From: Allocoleopsis franciscana PCC 7113
GTDB lineage: Bacteria; Cyanobacteriota; Cyanobacteriia; Cyanobacteriales; Coleofasciculaceae
Direction: 5' to 3'
NCBI RefSeq assembly: GCF_000317515.1
Contig: NC_019738.1
Span: 7,280,001-7,344,000 of the forward strand
Length of the DNA: 64,000 nucleotides
Part shown: positions 54,676 through 63,681 of the stretch, one piece after another
Layout: every line of letters starts with the position of its first letter
How positions within the stretch are numbered: position 1 is the first letter of the stretch
Notes under the pieces: model-generated
Database searches by the model: none
Told to the model about the DNA's origin: nothing
The model's input: the letters and a program-made list of their open reading frames with translations, nothing else
Position numbers and translations under genes: made by a program

Positions 54676-57450
54676 ATGTTCAATATGGTAGTAGCAGAAT
54701 TTTTTATTCCCCACGGACATTGCTATCTCTGGAAGCCTGGGTTAGTAGGGTTGCATGTTGTATCAGATGCTTTGACAGCGCTAGCTTATTACTCAATTCC
54801 GCTAATCCTAATTTATTTCGTCACTAAGAGACGAGATGTACCCTTCAACTGGATTTTCCTATTATTTGGTGCCTTCATCATTTCTTGTGGCACCACTCAC
54901 ATTATGGAAATCTGGACGCTTTGGCATCCAAACTATTGGTTATCGGGTTGTATCAAAGCGTTTACTGCCATTGTCTCCATCTATACGGCGAGTGAGCTAG
55001 TCTCGTTACTTCCCCAAGCCCTAGCACTTCCTAGCACCGCCCAACTTGAAAAGGAAATTCGAGAACGCCAAAAAGCAGAAGCGGCATTGTTAAGGGAGAA
55101 AAACCACCTTGCTCAAGCGCAAAAAGTCGCCCATGTAGGAAGTTGGGAATTCGACTTAACGACTCAAGAGATTGCGTGGTCTGATGAAACCTTCCGGATT
55201 TACGGTCTCACGCCAGGACAACCAACACCAACCCTGATTGAACATCGACAAAAGATTCATCCAGAGGATGGAACGGTTTGGGAGACAACGGTTAACGAGC
55301 TTGTGGTCGGAAAATCTGGCGAATTGGAGTTTCGGATTGTGCGACCTGACGGTCAAGTCCGGCATATTTTGGCTCACGGAGAACCGATTTTTAACGCCGA
55401 CGGTCAGGTTTATAAGCTATTTGGGACAGTACTGGATATTAGCGATCGCATCGTAGCCCAACAGCGAGAACGATTAGTCGGAGAAATTGCCCTCAAGATT
55501 CACCACTCCCTAGAGCTCGATGAAATTCTCAATACCACCGTCACGGAAGTTCGGCAGTTTCTCGAAACTGACCGGGCGCTGATTTACCGCTTCAATCCTG
55601 ACTGGAGTGGGTATATTGCCGTTGAATCAGTAGGTGCTGACTTTCTATCAGTTCTAGACATGACCATCAATGACCACTGCTTTGGCTCATATTACGCTCA
55701 ACTTTATCAGCAAGGTCGAGTCAGAGCGATCGCTAATATTTATACAGAAGGTCTACAACGTTGCCACATCGAATTACTCGCACCCCTTCAAGTCACTGCC
55801 AACTTAATCGTCCCGATTCTCTTGGGCGAAAAATTGTGGGGTCTATTGATTGCCCATCACTGTCGAGGTGAAAGGAACTGGCAGTCTTATGAGATCGAGC
55901 TATTGCAGCAGCTAGCAACACAAGTGGCGATCGCTCTCCAGCAGTCGGAACTCTATTCTAGGGTGCAGGCGGAACTCGTTGAGCGGCAACGGATCGAGCA
56001 AGAGCTACGCATCAGTGAAGAGCTATACCGTTCCGTCGTGACGGCAATGTCTGAGGGAATTGTACTTCAACAGGTGGACGGTCGGATTACGGCCTGCAAT
56101 GCTAGCGCCGAACACATCTTGGGACTTCCAGCCCAAGAGATATTCAAACGAACCTCAATTGACCCGCCATGCTGGCAAACGATTTACGAAGATGGATCAC
56201 CCTTCCCTGGTGAACTGCATCCCGCGATGGTGACCTTACGCACAGGCAAACCCCAGTCTAACGTGATTATGGGTATCCGCAAACTGGATGGAGCGCTCAT
56301 CTGGATTGCGATTAATTCCCAACCGCTGTTTCACCCAAAAGAAACCCAACCCTATGCCGTCGTCACCTCATTTTCTGACATCACCGACCGCAGGATAGCT
56401 GAAGAGGCGTTGCGATCGCTCACCCAGCAAGAACGAGAGAGAGCGTTGCAACTAGAACAAGCCTTGAAACAACTCCAACACACCCAAGCCCAGTTGGTGC
56501 AGAATGAAAAAATGGTCAGTTTGGGTCAGCTAGTGGCAGGAGTGGCTCACGAAATCAACAACCCCACAAGCTTCATTTACGGCAATATCTACGTGGCGAG
56601 TGATTATGCTCAAGACTTGCTGCACCTGATCGAACTTTATGCCAAGCACTACAAAGAACCAGTTGCAGAAATTGCCGAATACATAGAACGCATTGACATA
56701 GATTTCATCGTTGAAGATTTCTCAAAACTGCTAGCCTCGATGAAAGAAGGCGCTCACCGGATTAGTGAGATCGTGCAGTCCCTACGGAACTTCTCCCGCC
56801 TTGATGAAATGGAGTGCAAGCCGGTCGATATTCATCAAGGTATTGATAACACCCTGCTCATCCTAAAGCACCGATTGATACAACAATTTTTTAGTGCTGA
56901 TGGAGCGGCTTCGCAAGAGCTAACGGGATGCGATAGCATTGGCGGCTCTGAGATTCAAGTCATTAAAGAGTATGGTGAACTGCCCTTAATCGAGTGTTAC
57001 CCAGGGCAGCTTAATCAGGTCTTTATGAATATCATCAGCAATGCCATTGATGCGTTGGCAGATGATCATGGGTCATCAATTATTGATCATGGAGAAGAAA
57101 GTTCCAATCACCGATTACCCATTACCAATTACCAATCACCAACGATTTATATTCACACTGAAGTCGTTGACCAGAATTGGATAGTCATCCGCATTGCTGA
57201 CAACGGTCTTGGCATAAAGGCAGAAGCTCAACCAAGGATATTTGACCCGTTTTTTACGACCAAACCACCAGGAAAGGGGACGGGCTTAGGATTGTCGATT
57301 AGCTACCAGATTGTAGTAGATAAACACGGGGGTCAGCTTAGGTGTCATTCAGTCCCAGGTCTTGGGACTGAGTTTGTGATTGATCTGCCAATTAGCCGAA
57401 GCTGTAGTGGGATTGAGCAACGCGCACTAGCAGAATTGCACTCGCATTAG
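54676..57450 (+). CDS. Ethylene-receptor-like / cyanobacteriochrome hybrid histidine kinase
   Basis: 924 residues. Three membrane helices (about 24-115) form an ETR1-type ethylene-binding domain. D31, Y38, I41, I68, C71 and H75 match the six functional Arabidopsis ETR1 residues D25, Y32, I35, I62, C65 and H69 at a constant offset of 6; C71/H75 would hold Cu(I). A PAS domain (about 150-260) follows. A GAF domain (about 270-425) has the chromophore Cys in QRCH (C363-H364) and a DXCF motif DHCF (C335) 28 residues earlier, the spacing of two-Cys cyanobacteriochromes. A second PAS, HisKA (VAHEINNP) and HATPase complete it. The plan matches Synechocystis Slr1212 (SynEtr1/UirS). Two odd in-frame insertions lie in the kinase part. 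Confidence 0.93.
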   Translation: MFNMVVAEFFIPHGHCYLWKPGLVGLHVVSDALTALAYYSIPLILIYFVTKRRDVPFNWIFLLFGAFIISCGTTHIMEIWTLWHPNYWLSGCIKAFTAIVSIYTASELVSLLPQALALPSTAQLEKEIRERQKAEAALLREKNHLAQAQKVAHVGSWEFDLTTQEIAWSDETFRIYGLTPGQPTPTLIEHRQKIHPEDGTVWETTVNELVVGKSGELEFRIVRPDGQVRHILAHGEPIFNADGQVYKLFGTVLDISDRIVAQQRERLVGEIALKIHHSLELDEILNTTVTEVRQFLETDRALIYRFNPDWSGYIAVESVGADFLSVLDMTINDHCFGSYYAQLYQQGRVRAIANIYTEGLQRCHIELLAPLQVTANLIVPILLGEKLWGLLIAHHCRGERNWQSYEIELLQQLATQVAIALQQSELYSRVQAELVERQRIEQELRISEELYRSVVTAMSEGIVLQQVDGRITACNASAEHILGLPAQEIFKRTSIDPPCWQTIYEDGSPFPGELHPAMVTLRTGKPQSNVIMGIRKLDGALIWIAINSQPLFHPKETQPYAVVTSFSDITDRRIAEEALRSLTQQERERALQLEQALKQLQHTQAQLVQNEKMVSLGQLVAGVAHEINNPTSFIYGNIYVASDYAQDLLHLIELYAKHYKEPVAEIAEYIERIDIDFIVEDFSKLLASMKEGAHRISEIVQSLRNFSRLDEMECKPVDIHQGIDNTLLILKHRLIQQFFSADGAASQELTGCDSIGGSEIQVIKEYGELPLIECYPGQLNQVFMNIISNAIDALADDHGSSIIDHGEESSNHRLPITNYQSPTIYIHTEVVDQNWIVIRIADNGLGIKAEAQPRIFDPFFTTKPPGKGTGLGLSISYQIVVDKHGGQLRCHSVPGLGTEFVIDLPISRSCSGIEQRALAELHSH

Positions 57451-57518
57451 GCGCATCACGCAAGGCGCACCACTCGCAGGCGATCGCTTTTCTTCTTGTA
57501 AAATTTTCTATCCCTCGC

Positions 57519-57550
57519 TTGATTCTCCAGTCGGCTGGAGAATGCAACAT
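57519..57550 (+). promoter_or_regulatory. MerR-family-type promoter of the copper ATPase gene
   Basis: A -35 box TTGATT (57519-57524), a dyad TTCTCCAG-TCGG-CTGGAGAA (57523-57542) filling an overlong 20-bp spacer, and a weak -10 box CAACAT (57545-57550). MerR-family metal regulators bind such dyads in 19-20-bp spacers and twist the DNA. A second promoter of the same design precedes the chaperone gene. The regulator is not in the window. Confidence 0.65.
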
Positions 57551-57616
57551 AGTCTTAGATGCAAGTTAGATAGAGCCTTGCATGAGGAATGGATGTCTTA
57601 AATCAGGAGAGACGCG

Positions 57617-59878
57617 ATGGATAACGCAACGCTCAAACTCCGAGGGATGAGTTGTGCCTCTTGTGCAAACAGTATCGAAGAGACAATTAGCTTAGTGCCA
57701 GGGGTTGAAGAATGTCAGGTCAACTTTGGTGCAGAACAAGCCACTGTTACCTATGACCCCCAAAAAACAGACTTAGAAGCCATTCAGAATGCCGTCGATG
57801 CAGCAGGATACTCTGCCTACCTCCTCCAGGAACAAGACTTGTTGAGTGGGGACGATGATGCGGAAAAAGCGACTCGTCTCGCTGAGTCGCGTGCCTTGAC
57901 AGGTAAGCTTTGGGTGGCTGGCATCATCAGCATACTGCTAGTTGTTGGCTCACTACCACTGATGACGGGACTCAGTCTACCCTGGCTCCCAACCTGGCTG
58001 CACAATCCTTTGTTGCAGTTAGTGCTGACAACACCCGTGCTGTTTTGGTGTGGGGTATCGTTTTTTATTAATGCCTGGAAAGCTTTCAAACGCCACGCGG
58101 CAACGATGGATACATTGGTAGCAATTGGTACAGGTTCCGCCTATCTTTATTCTCTTTTTCCTACCTTTTTTCCTGAATTTTTCACAACTCAAGGATTACC
58201 GGCTGATATTTACTATGAAGCCGCTACCGTCATCGTCACTCTGATTTTGTTGGGACGATTGTTAGAGAATCGCGCCAAGGGACAAACGTCAGAAGCCATC
58301 CGTTCTCTTGTGGGATTGCAAGCTAAAACGGCTCGTGTCATTCGCCAGGGTACAGAGGTCGATATTCCCATTGCTGAAGTGGTGGTGGGAGATGTAATTC
58401 TGGTTCGTCCGGGCGAAAAAATTCCGGTGGATGGAAAAATTGTTGATGGCTCCTCAACGATTGATGAGGCAATGGTAACGGGTGAAAGTGTGCCCGTGAA
58501 AAAACAAACAGGTGATGAAGTTATTGGAGCTACGATTAACAAAACTGGCAGCTTTAAGTTCCAAACCACACGAGTTGGAAAAGATACATTCCTAGCTCAA
58601 ATTGTGAAATTAGTACAGCAAGCACAAGGCTCTAAAGCACCCATTCAACGATTGGCTGATAAAGTGACAGGATGGTTTGTACCTGCTGTGATTGCCATTG
58701 CGATCGCTACTTTCATAATCTGGTACAACATCATGGGGAATGTCACGATGGCGTTAATCACAACCGTGGGCGTTCTCATTATCGCTTGTCCCTGTGCGCT
58801 GGGTTTAGCCACACCTACATCAATCATGGTAGGTACAGGTAAGGGGGCAGAAAATGGCATCCTGATTAAAGGTGCAGAAAGTCTTGAACTGGCACACCAA
58901 TTGCAAACGATTGTTCTCGACAAAACAGGTACTATCACTCAAGGCAAGCCGACTGTAACTGACTTCGTAACAGTCAATGGTACAGCCAATAGTAATGAAC
59001 TCAAACTTTTGCGTTTAGCGGCATCTGTTGAACGGAATTCAGAACATCCCTTGGCTGAAGCGGTTGTGCAGTATGCTCAATCCCAAGGTGTGGAATTAAC
59101 TGATTCACAGAAATTTGAAGCCATAGCAGGTAGTGGTGTACAAGGCTATGTATCGAATCAATTCGTGAAAATTGGGACGCACCGTTGGATGACTGAATTA
59201 AGCATTGATACAAGCGCTTTGCAAACACATTGGGAGCGATTAGAATACCTCGGTAAAACCGTAATTTGGATAGCAGTGAATGGCAAAATTCAAGCCATTA
59301 TGGGCATTACCGATGCTGTGAAATCTTCTTCTGTCAGTGCAATTCGTAGTTTACAGCGCATGGGATTGTCCGTAGTTATGTTAACTGGAGATAATCGCCG
59401 TACTGCTGAAGTCATTGCGCGTGAAGTGGGGATTAAACGAGTCTTTGCCGAAGTTCGTCCAGATCAAAAAGCTGCAACGGTTGAGAAACTTCAGTCTGAA
59501 GGGAAGATTGTGGCAATGGTGGGCGATGGTATCAACGATGCACCCGCTTTGGCACAAGCCGATGTTGGTATGGCAATTGGAACGGGAACCGATGTTGCAA
59601 TTGCTGCTAGTGATATCACCCTGATTTCTGGAGATTTACAAGGTATTTTTACCGCGATTCAACTGTCTCGCGCCACGATGCAAAACATCAAACAAAATCT
59701 ATTCTTTGCCTTCATCTACAACGTAGCAGGAATTCCGATCGCAGCCGGCATTCTTTTCCCTATTTTTGGTTGGCTGCTCAGTCCCATTATTGCAGGTGTA
59801 GCCATGGCTTTTAGTTCTGTCTCCGTTGTTACAAACGCCCTGCGTCTGCGTAATTTTCAACCCAAAACCCTAGGTTAA
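57617..59878 (+). CDS. copA: Copper-transporting P1B-type ATPase
   Basis: 753 residues. An N-terminal HMA metal-binding domain has MSCASC. The membrane copper site is CPC in [13 protein letters not shown]. Phosphorylation motif DKTGTIT, the SEHPLAEA (HP) locus of P1B pumps, the actuator TGES and hinge [11 protein letters not shown] are present. The final helices carry the [16 protein letters not shown] pattern of Cu(I) pumps. It could export copper (CopA) or load thylakoid proteins (CtaA/PacS). It lies after the ethylene-receptor-like kinase and 30 bases before a cupredoxin gene. Confidence 0.96.
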   Translation: MDNATLKLRGMSCASCANSIEETISLVPGVEECQVNFGAEQATVTYDPQKTDLEAIQNAVDAAGYSAYLLQEQDLLSGDDDAEKATRLAESRALTGKLWVAGIISILLVVGSLPLMTGLSLPWLPTWLHNPLLQLVLTTPVLFWCGVSFFINAWKAFKRHAATMDTLVAIGTGSAYLYSLFPTFFPEFFTTQGLPADIYYEAATVIVTLILLGRLLENRAKGQTSEAIRSLVGLQAKTARVIRQGTEVDIPIAEVVVGDVILVRPGEKIPVDGKIVDGSSTIDEAMVTGESVPVKKQTGDEVIGATINKTGSFKFQTTRVGKDTFLAQIVKLVQQAQGSKAPIQRLADKVTGWFVPAVIAIAIATFIIWYNIMGNVTMALITTVGVLIIACPCALGLATPTSIMVGTGKGAENGILIKGAESLELAHQLQTIVLDKTGTITQGKPTVTDFVTVNGTANSNELKLLRLAASVERNSEHPLAEAVVQYAQSQGVELTDSQKFEAIAGSGVQGYVSNQFVKIGTHRWMTELSIDTSALQTHWERLEYLGKTVIWIAVNGKIQAIMGITDAVKSSSVSAIRSLQRMGLSVVMLTGDNRRTAEVIAREVGIKRVFAEVRPDQKAATVEKLQSEGKIVAMVGDGINDAPALAQADVGMAIGTGTDVAIAASDITLISGDLQGIFTAIQLSRATMQNIKQNLFFAFIYNVAGIPIAAGILFPIFGWLLSPIIAGVAMAFSSVSVVTNALRLRNFQPKTLG

Positions 59879-59908
59879 GTGCATCATTAAATCAAAGGAT
59901 AAATAACA

Positions 59909-60448
59909 ATGTCTAAGAAGGTTACGTTTTTTGGGACATTAGCGGTATTCGGATTTTTGTTAGGGGTAATTTCAGGAGCAATTGCCGCAGAAATACCGAC
60001 TGAACACTCTAATACATCTACCCAAAGAACAACTCAATTCCGACGGATCGAACAACCATTAAGTAACAAAGTTGCGGTTACTCTTGGTGGATTAGGATTA
60101 ATTGGGTTAGAACTTTGGTGGTTCAAATTCAATAAGCCAAAGTCTCAGAAAGCCGTGGCAGCCGATGGAGGAATTCAAGAAGTGGCTGTTACCGTCGATG
60201 GTGGCTATGAGCCGAGTCGTATTGTAGTGCAAACTGGTCAACCTGTGCGGTTAAACTTCTTCCGTAAAGACAAAAGCAGTTGTTTGGAACAGGTACTTAT
60301 TCCAGATTTTCACATCGCCGTTGATTTACCGCTTAATGAAGTGACGGCGGTGGAGTTTACACCTGAACAAACGGGAGATTATGTTTTTACCTGCGGCATG
60401 AATATGTTTCGCGGTTCCATAGAAGTACAGGAATCTAATACTGGCTAA
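59909..60448 (+). CDS. Membrane-anchored cupredoxin-domain protein
   Basis: 179 residues. A hydrophobic segment at about 7-27 and another at about 54-70 surround a short Ser/Thr/Gln-rich stretch, so it is anchored or has a signal plus one helix. Residues about 90-175 form a cupredoxin-like domain (VTVDGGYEPSRIVVQTGQPV) with candidate copper ligands Cys, His, Cys and Met (SSCLEQ, FHIAV, TCGMNMF). It probably accepts or buffers copper outside the cytoplasm. It starts 30 bases after copA, so it is in the same operon. Confidence 0.88.
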   Translation: MSKKVTFFGTLAVFGFLLGVISGAIAAEIPTEHSNTSTQRTTQFRRIEQPLSNKVAVTLGGLGLIGLELWWFKFNKPKSQKAVAADGGIQEVAVTVDGGYEPSRIVVQTGQPVRLNFFRKDKSSCLEQVLIPDFHIAVDLPLNEVTAVEFTPEQTGDYVFTCGMNMFRGSIEVQESNTG

Positions 60449-60547
60449 AAAGACACGGGTGGGAAGAAGCTGATATGGAGACTAATCATAGATAATTCTT
60501 GCTGCGAAACAGGTCTACCAAACAGGCAAAAGTTTTTTCGTTACCCC

Positions 60548-60579
60548 TTGACTCTCCAGCCAACTAGAGATTTTAAGAT
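60548..60579 (+). promoter_or_regulatory. MerR-family-type promoter of the chaperone pseudogene
   Basis: A -35 box TTGACT (60548-60553), dyad CTCCAG-CCAA-CTAGAG (60554-60569, one mismatch), and -10 box TAAGAT (60574-60579) after a 20-bp spacer. The sequence and geometry match the promoter upstream of the copper ATPase gene. Confidence 0.65.
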
Positions 60580-60611
60580 AAATTTAGAAGTAAATGAGAT
60601 GATTGACAGCT

Positions 60612-60806
60612 ATGACACTACAACTCAAGATTCCCAAATAAGCTTGCTCTGCTTGCGTCAAAACTGTAACAGAAGCCATCAAAACCGTTGATACTAATGC
60701 CACCATTGACGCCAATGTCAAAACTCAAGTGGTGAGCATCCAAACTCAATCATCCGAAGCAGCAATCAAAGAAGCAATTGCTGATGTTGGATATCCAGCT
60801 ACCTAA
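60612..60806 (+). pseudogene. Copper chaperone (HMA domain) gene broken by TAA
   Basis: Sixty-five codons, reading MTLQLKIPK, then a TAA at 60639-60641, then ACSACVKTVTEAI...ADVGYPAT and TAA at 60804. The second part is a complete HMA (Atx1/CopZ-like) core with the CSAC metal motif, in the same frame. Either a nonsense change killed the gene, or read-through or restart is used, or the base is a sequencing error. There is no start codon directly after the TAA. The promoter upstream is still intact. Confidence 0.85.
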
Positions 60807-60928
60807 TTAGTTCAGATTGTTCTACATTTTCTTTTTGAGCAGAACAAACTATGTTTGGGTTGGGTCAACTGTAGGTTAAGTTGCTTAGAGTTGACCCATG
60901 AAATCAAGTTGATGCCATTCCCTGATTA

Positions 60929-61435
60929 CTAGTTACCCTGCTGACGCTGTTGCCGTTGTTGTTGCCACTGTGAGCGCATTTGCTCCATTTGTTGCCGCTG
61001 CTCAGGTGTCAGAACTTGAGACATGCGGGATTTTTGTGTTTCCATAATTTCTTTGATTCTGGCTTGCTGCTCTGATGTCAGGTTCAGGGATGCCATCATG
61101 CCCCCGCGCCGTCCTTGTCCTTGACGAGCTTGTCTTTGACCGTTTTGCCCCTGACGGTTTTGCTTCATCGTTTCCATCTGTGCCCGTTGCTCTGGGGTGA
61201 GGACAGCTTCAATCTGGGCGCGAGTCTCTTGCTTGATTTGACGCATTTGCTGTTTTTGAGCATCACTTAGATTGAGCTTCGCCCATTTACCTTCTTTACC
61301 TTGACGTTGCCCTTGTTGTGCCTGTGCTAGCAATCGCTGTGCGGATGGGTTAGCTTGGGCGTTGACGGCGAAGGGAGCTGCAACAGCACCAAGAACAAGT
61401 ACTCCCGCTAGCATTGGCATCAGTTTGATTTTCAT
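60929..61435 (-). CDS. Spy/CpxP-like LTxxQ periplasmic protein
   Basis: 168 residues with a signal peptide (MPMLAGVLVLGAVAAPFAV, cleavage after NAQA). The mature part is Gln/Arg-rich, almost all helix, and internally duplicated: NLSDAQKQQM with VLTPEQRAQM, then NLTSEQQARI with VLTPEQRQQM. The LTxxQ motifs are those of Spy and CpxP, periplasmic chaperones and stress sensors. It is divergent from a two-component system and near copper genes, which fits envelope or metal stress (inference). Confidence 0.88.
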   Translation of the reverse strand: MKIKLMPMLAGVLVLGAVAAPFAVNAQANPSAQRLLAQAQQGQRQGKEGKWAKLNLSDAQKQQMRQIKQETRAQIEAVLTPEQRAQMETMKQNRQGQNGQRQARQGQGRRGGMMASLNLTSEQQARIKEIMETQKSRMSQVLTPEQRQQMEQMRSQWQQQRQQRQQGN

Positions 61436-61509
61436 TGTGACCTCGTTGAGTATCGCTTGAGTTCGATGTCCTCATCATAGGAATTTCCATTCTTAACCCA
61501 CATGAGCAG

Positions 61510-61535
61510 AAAGTCATGAATTCAAGCATGACTTT
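61510..61535. promoter_or_regulatory. Perfect dyad between Spy-like and kinase genes
   Basis: AAAGTCATG-N8-CATGACTTT, 9-bp perfect arms, in the 185-base divergent gap. ATGACTTTTGTCAT overlaps the right arm and makes a second small dyad. A good candidate operator for the NarL-type regulator encoded at 62868. Confidence 0.55.
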
Positions 61536-61595
61536 TGTCATAAACCACTTAGGGAAGAAAGTGATGAGCCGTTTTAGCCTGAAACAATTTAACGT

Positions 61596-61620
61596 AGGAA
61601 TAGGTCTTTAACCTATTCCT
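61596..61620 (+). promoter_or_regulatory. 10-bp hairpin directly before the kinase start codon
   Basis: AGGAATAGGT and ACCTATTCCT form a perfect 10-bp stem with a 5-base loop (CTTTA) that ends at the base before the GTG start of the kinase gene. The only Shine-Dalgarno-like AGGA lies in the stem, so folding would block ribosome binding. Confidence 0.6.
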
Positions 61621-62823
61621 GTGAGCCGTCCCATCCAAGTCCAAAATCATCCCTTTCGATTTCTACTCTACCTAGAGTGGATGCTGCTATTCGTTGCTAT
61701 TTTTACTGAACTTATCCCTTCCCCCCATCAACGAATTTTTCGCTTACCAGAGCTAACTGTTTCGCTAATTATTGGCTTTGGGTTGATAGGCTTGCGATTA
61801 CCCACAGGTAAGCTGCGTTACAAGGTTCTCTATACAATCCTAGAAGTTTTCCTGATTTTACTCACCTCAATTACAGGGGGAAGAACAGTCCGACTTTTTC
61901 CTTTACTCTATCTAATTGTGGTGACTCGCAGTTGCTTAATCTTTCAACTGCCCGGTCGTTTGATGGTGACGAGTTTATCGTTTTGTTTATTTTTGCTCAC
62001 CTTACTCCGCCGCTTTCAACGTATACCCACATCACCCCTTTTACAGGAGCGATTACAGTTTTTTATTCTCGGATATGCGCTCTTATTTGGATTAACGTTC
62101 GTATTTGTCTTACTATCGATGAATTCAATGGTTGCCGAGCGTCAGAGCCGAGAAAAACTAGCGATCGCCAATGAAAAACTGCGGCAGTACGCCCTACGAA
62201 TTGAAAATCAAGCCATCCTCCAAGAGCGAAACCGCATTGCCCGTGATATTCATGATTCTCTAGGACATTCCCTAACCGCACTCAATATTCAGCTCGAAAC
62301 CGCCCTAAAGCTTTGGCAATCCAATCCTGACAAAGCGAAAACCTTTTTAGCACGGGCGAAAGACCTGGGTTCTCAATCGCTCCAAGAGGTACGACAATCC
62401 GTCTCTACTATGCGTTCTGACCCCGTGCAAGGGCGTCCCCTCGAAGATGCGATCGCCGATTTAGCAGAAGAACTTCACCGCTCAACGGGTATCTCTCCCA
62501 CTTGTCGCCTGCTTGTCACCCGTCCCCTCCCGGCTGAGTTGCACACGGCTGTCTACCGAATTGTACAAGAATCATTGACAAATATTTGTAAATATGCAGA
62601 AGCAAGCGAAGTCAAAATTCAGCTACAAGCCACTACACACGAGCTGAACTTAATTATTCAGGATAATGGCAGAGGATTTAATGTAGAAACCAATACAACG
62701 GGTTTTGGCCTACAAGGGATGCGGGAACGCACTTTGGCATTGGGGGGTCAGTTGCTGATTGAAAGTCAACCCGGTGCTGGTTGCCAAATTAACGCCCATT
62801 TTCCCTTACCCCACCAACTATAA
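61621..62823 (+). CDS. NarL-type sensor histidine kinase (HisKA_3)
   Basis: 400 residues from GTG 61621; the N-terminus HPFRFLLYLEW is typical for the cyanobacterial group, which favours this start over ATG 61681. Several hydrophobic helices (about 12-30, 42-58, 70-86, 100-118, 140-162) make a membrane sensor without a large periplasmic loop, so it may sense the membrane. The HisKA_3 His is in RIARDIHDSLGHSLTALN; the HATPase has IVQESLTNICKYAEA, QDNGRGF and GFGLQGMRERT. It is followed 44 bases later by its likely regulator. Confidence 0.92.
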   Translation: MSRPIQVQNHPFRFLLYLEWMLLFVAIFTELIPSPHQRIFRLPELTVSLIIGFGLIGLRLPTGKLRYKVLYTILEVFLILLTSITGGRTVRLFPLLYLIVVTRSCLIFQLPGRLMVTSLSFCLFLLTLLRRFQRIPTSPLLQERLQFFILGYALLFGLTFVFVLLSMNSMVAERQSREKLAIANEKLRQYALRIENQAILQERNRIARDIHDSLGHSLTALNIQLETALKLWQSNPDKAKTFLARAKDLGSQSLQEVRQSVSTMRSDPVQGRPLEDAIADLAEELHRSTGISPTCRLLVTRPLPAELHTAVYRIVQESLTNICKYAEASEVKIQLQATTHELNLIIQDNGRGFNVETNTTGFGLQGMRERTLALGGQLLIESQPGAGCQINAHFPLPHQL

Positions 62824-62867
62824 AAAGAAGAGAAAACTTCATTCTCGATAGCCCTATTTTTACCATA

Positions 62868-63536
62868 ATGCCTGACCCATTAATGACAACTGAACCTATG
62901 AATATGATTCGGATATTACTTGTCGATGACCAGGGTTTAATTCGTCAAGGATTGAGAGCATTATTAGAACTAGAGACGGATTTAGAAGTTGTGGGAGAAG
63001 CGGAAAACGGGCAAAGTGCGATCGCGCTCGTCGAAACATTACACCCCGATGTCGTGCTGCTGGATATTCGGATGCCTGTGATGGATGGAGTCGCTGTCAC
63101 ACGAGAAATTGGTCAACGCTTTACGGACACAAAAGTCTTAGTCCTAACCACATTTGATGATGAACAATATGTCGCACAGGCGCTGCACTATGGGGCAAAA
63201 GGCTATTTGCTCAAAGACACCCCTTCGGAAGAGCTAGCGGCAGCCATTCGAGCCGTTTACAAAGGTTACACTCAACTGGGGCCAGGATTGTTTGAAAAGG
63301 CAATGCCAAAAGTTCCTACTCCTCCTACTAATCCTCCAGATGGTTGGGAACAGTTAACGCCGAGAGAAAAGGAAGTTTTAAAGTTAATTGCAGCCGGAGC
63401 TAATAATCGCGAGATTGCAGAATCGCTCTACATTTCCGAAGGAACCGTGAAAAATCATGTGACACGTATTCTTAATCAGTTAGGTTTGCGCGATCGCACC
63501 CAGGCCGCCATTTTAGCTCACTCCTTTTTACGCTAG
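62868..63536 (+). CDS. NarL/LuxR-type response regulator
   Basis: 222 residues, starting at ATG 62868 (ATG 62898, nearer the fold, is possible). Receiver: IRILLVDDQGLIRQG with the acidic pair, phospho-acceptor Asp in VVLLDIRMPVMDG, Lys in GYLLKDTP. C-terminal LuxR-type HTH: QLTPREKEVLKLIAAGANNREIA and SEGTVKNHVTRIL. It binds DNA as a dimer after phosphorylation by the kinase just upstream; the dyad at 61510-61535 is a plausible target. The pair fits LiaS/LiaR- or NarX/NarL-like systems. Confidence 0.94.
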   Translation: MPDPLMTTEPMNMIRILLVDDQGLIRQGLRALLELETDLEVVGEAENGQSAIALVETLHPDVVLLDIRMPVMDGVAVTREIGQRFTDTKVLVLTTFDDEQYVAQALHYGAKGYLLKDTPSEELAAAIRAVYKGYTQLGPGLFEKAMPKVPTPPTNPPDGWEQLTPREKEVLKLIAAGANNREIAESLYISEGTVKNHVTRILNQLGLRDRTQAAILAHSFLR

Positions 63537-63681
63537 ACCAGGCTGACAAAAATAAGTAACCCGTTTTTCGTCGGTGTTTCTCCCACTCTCCGCGTGGGCA
63601 CCTGGCTTTTTAGTGAGGAGGCACTGCCCCTACACCCCACTCTCATCTCCCGTCACTTCCCTTCATGGTGTTGAGCGACCC

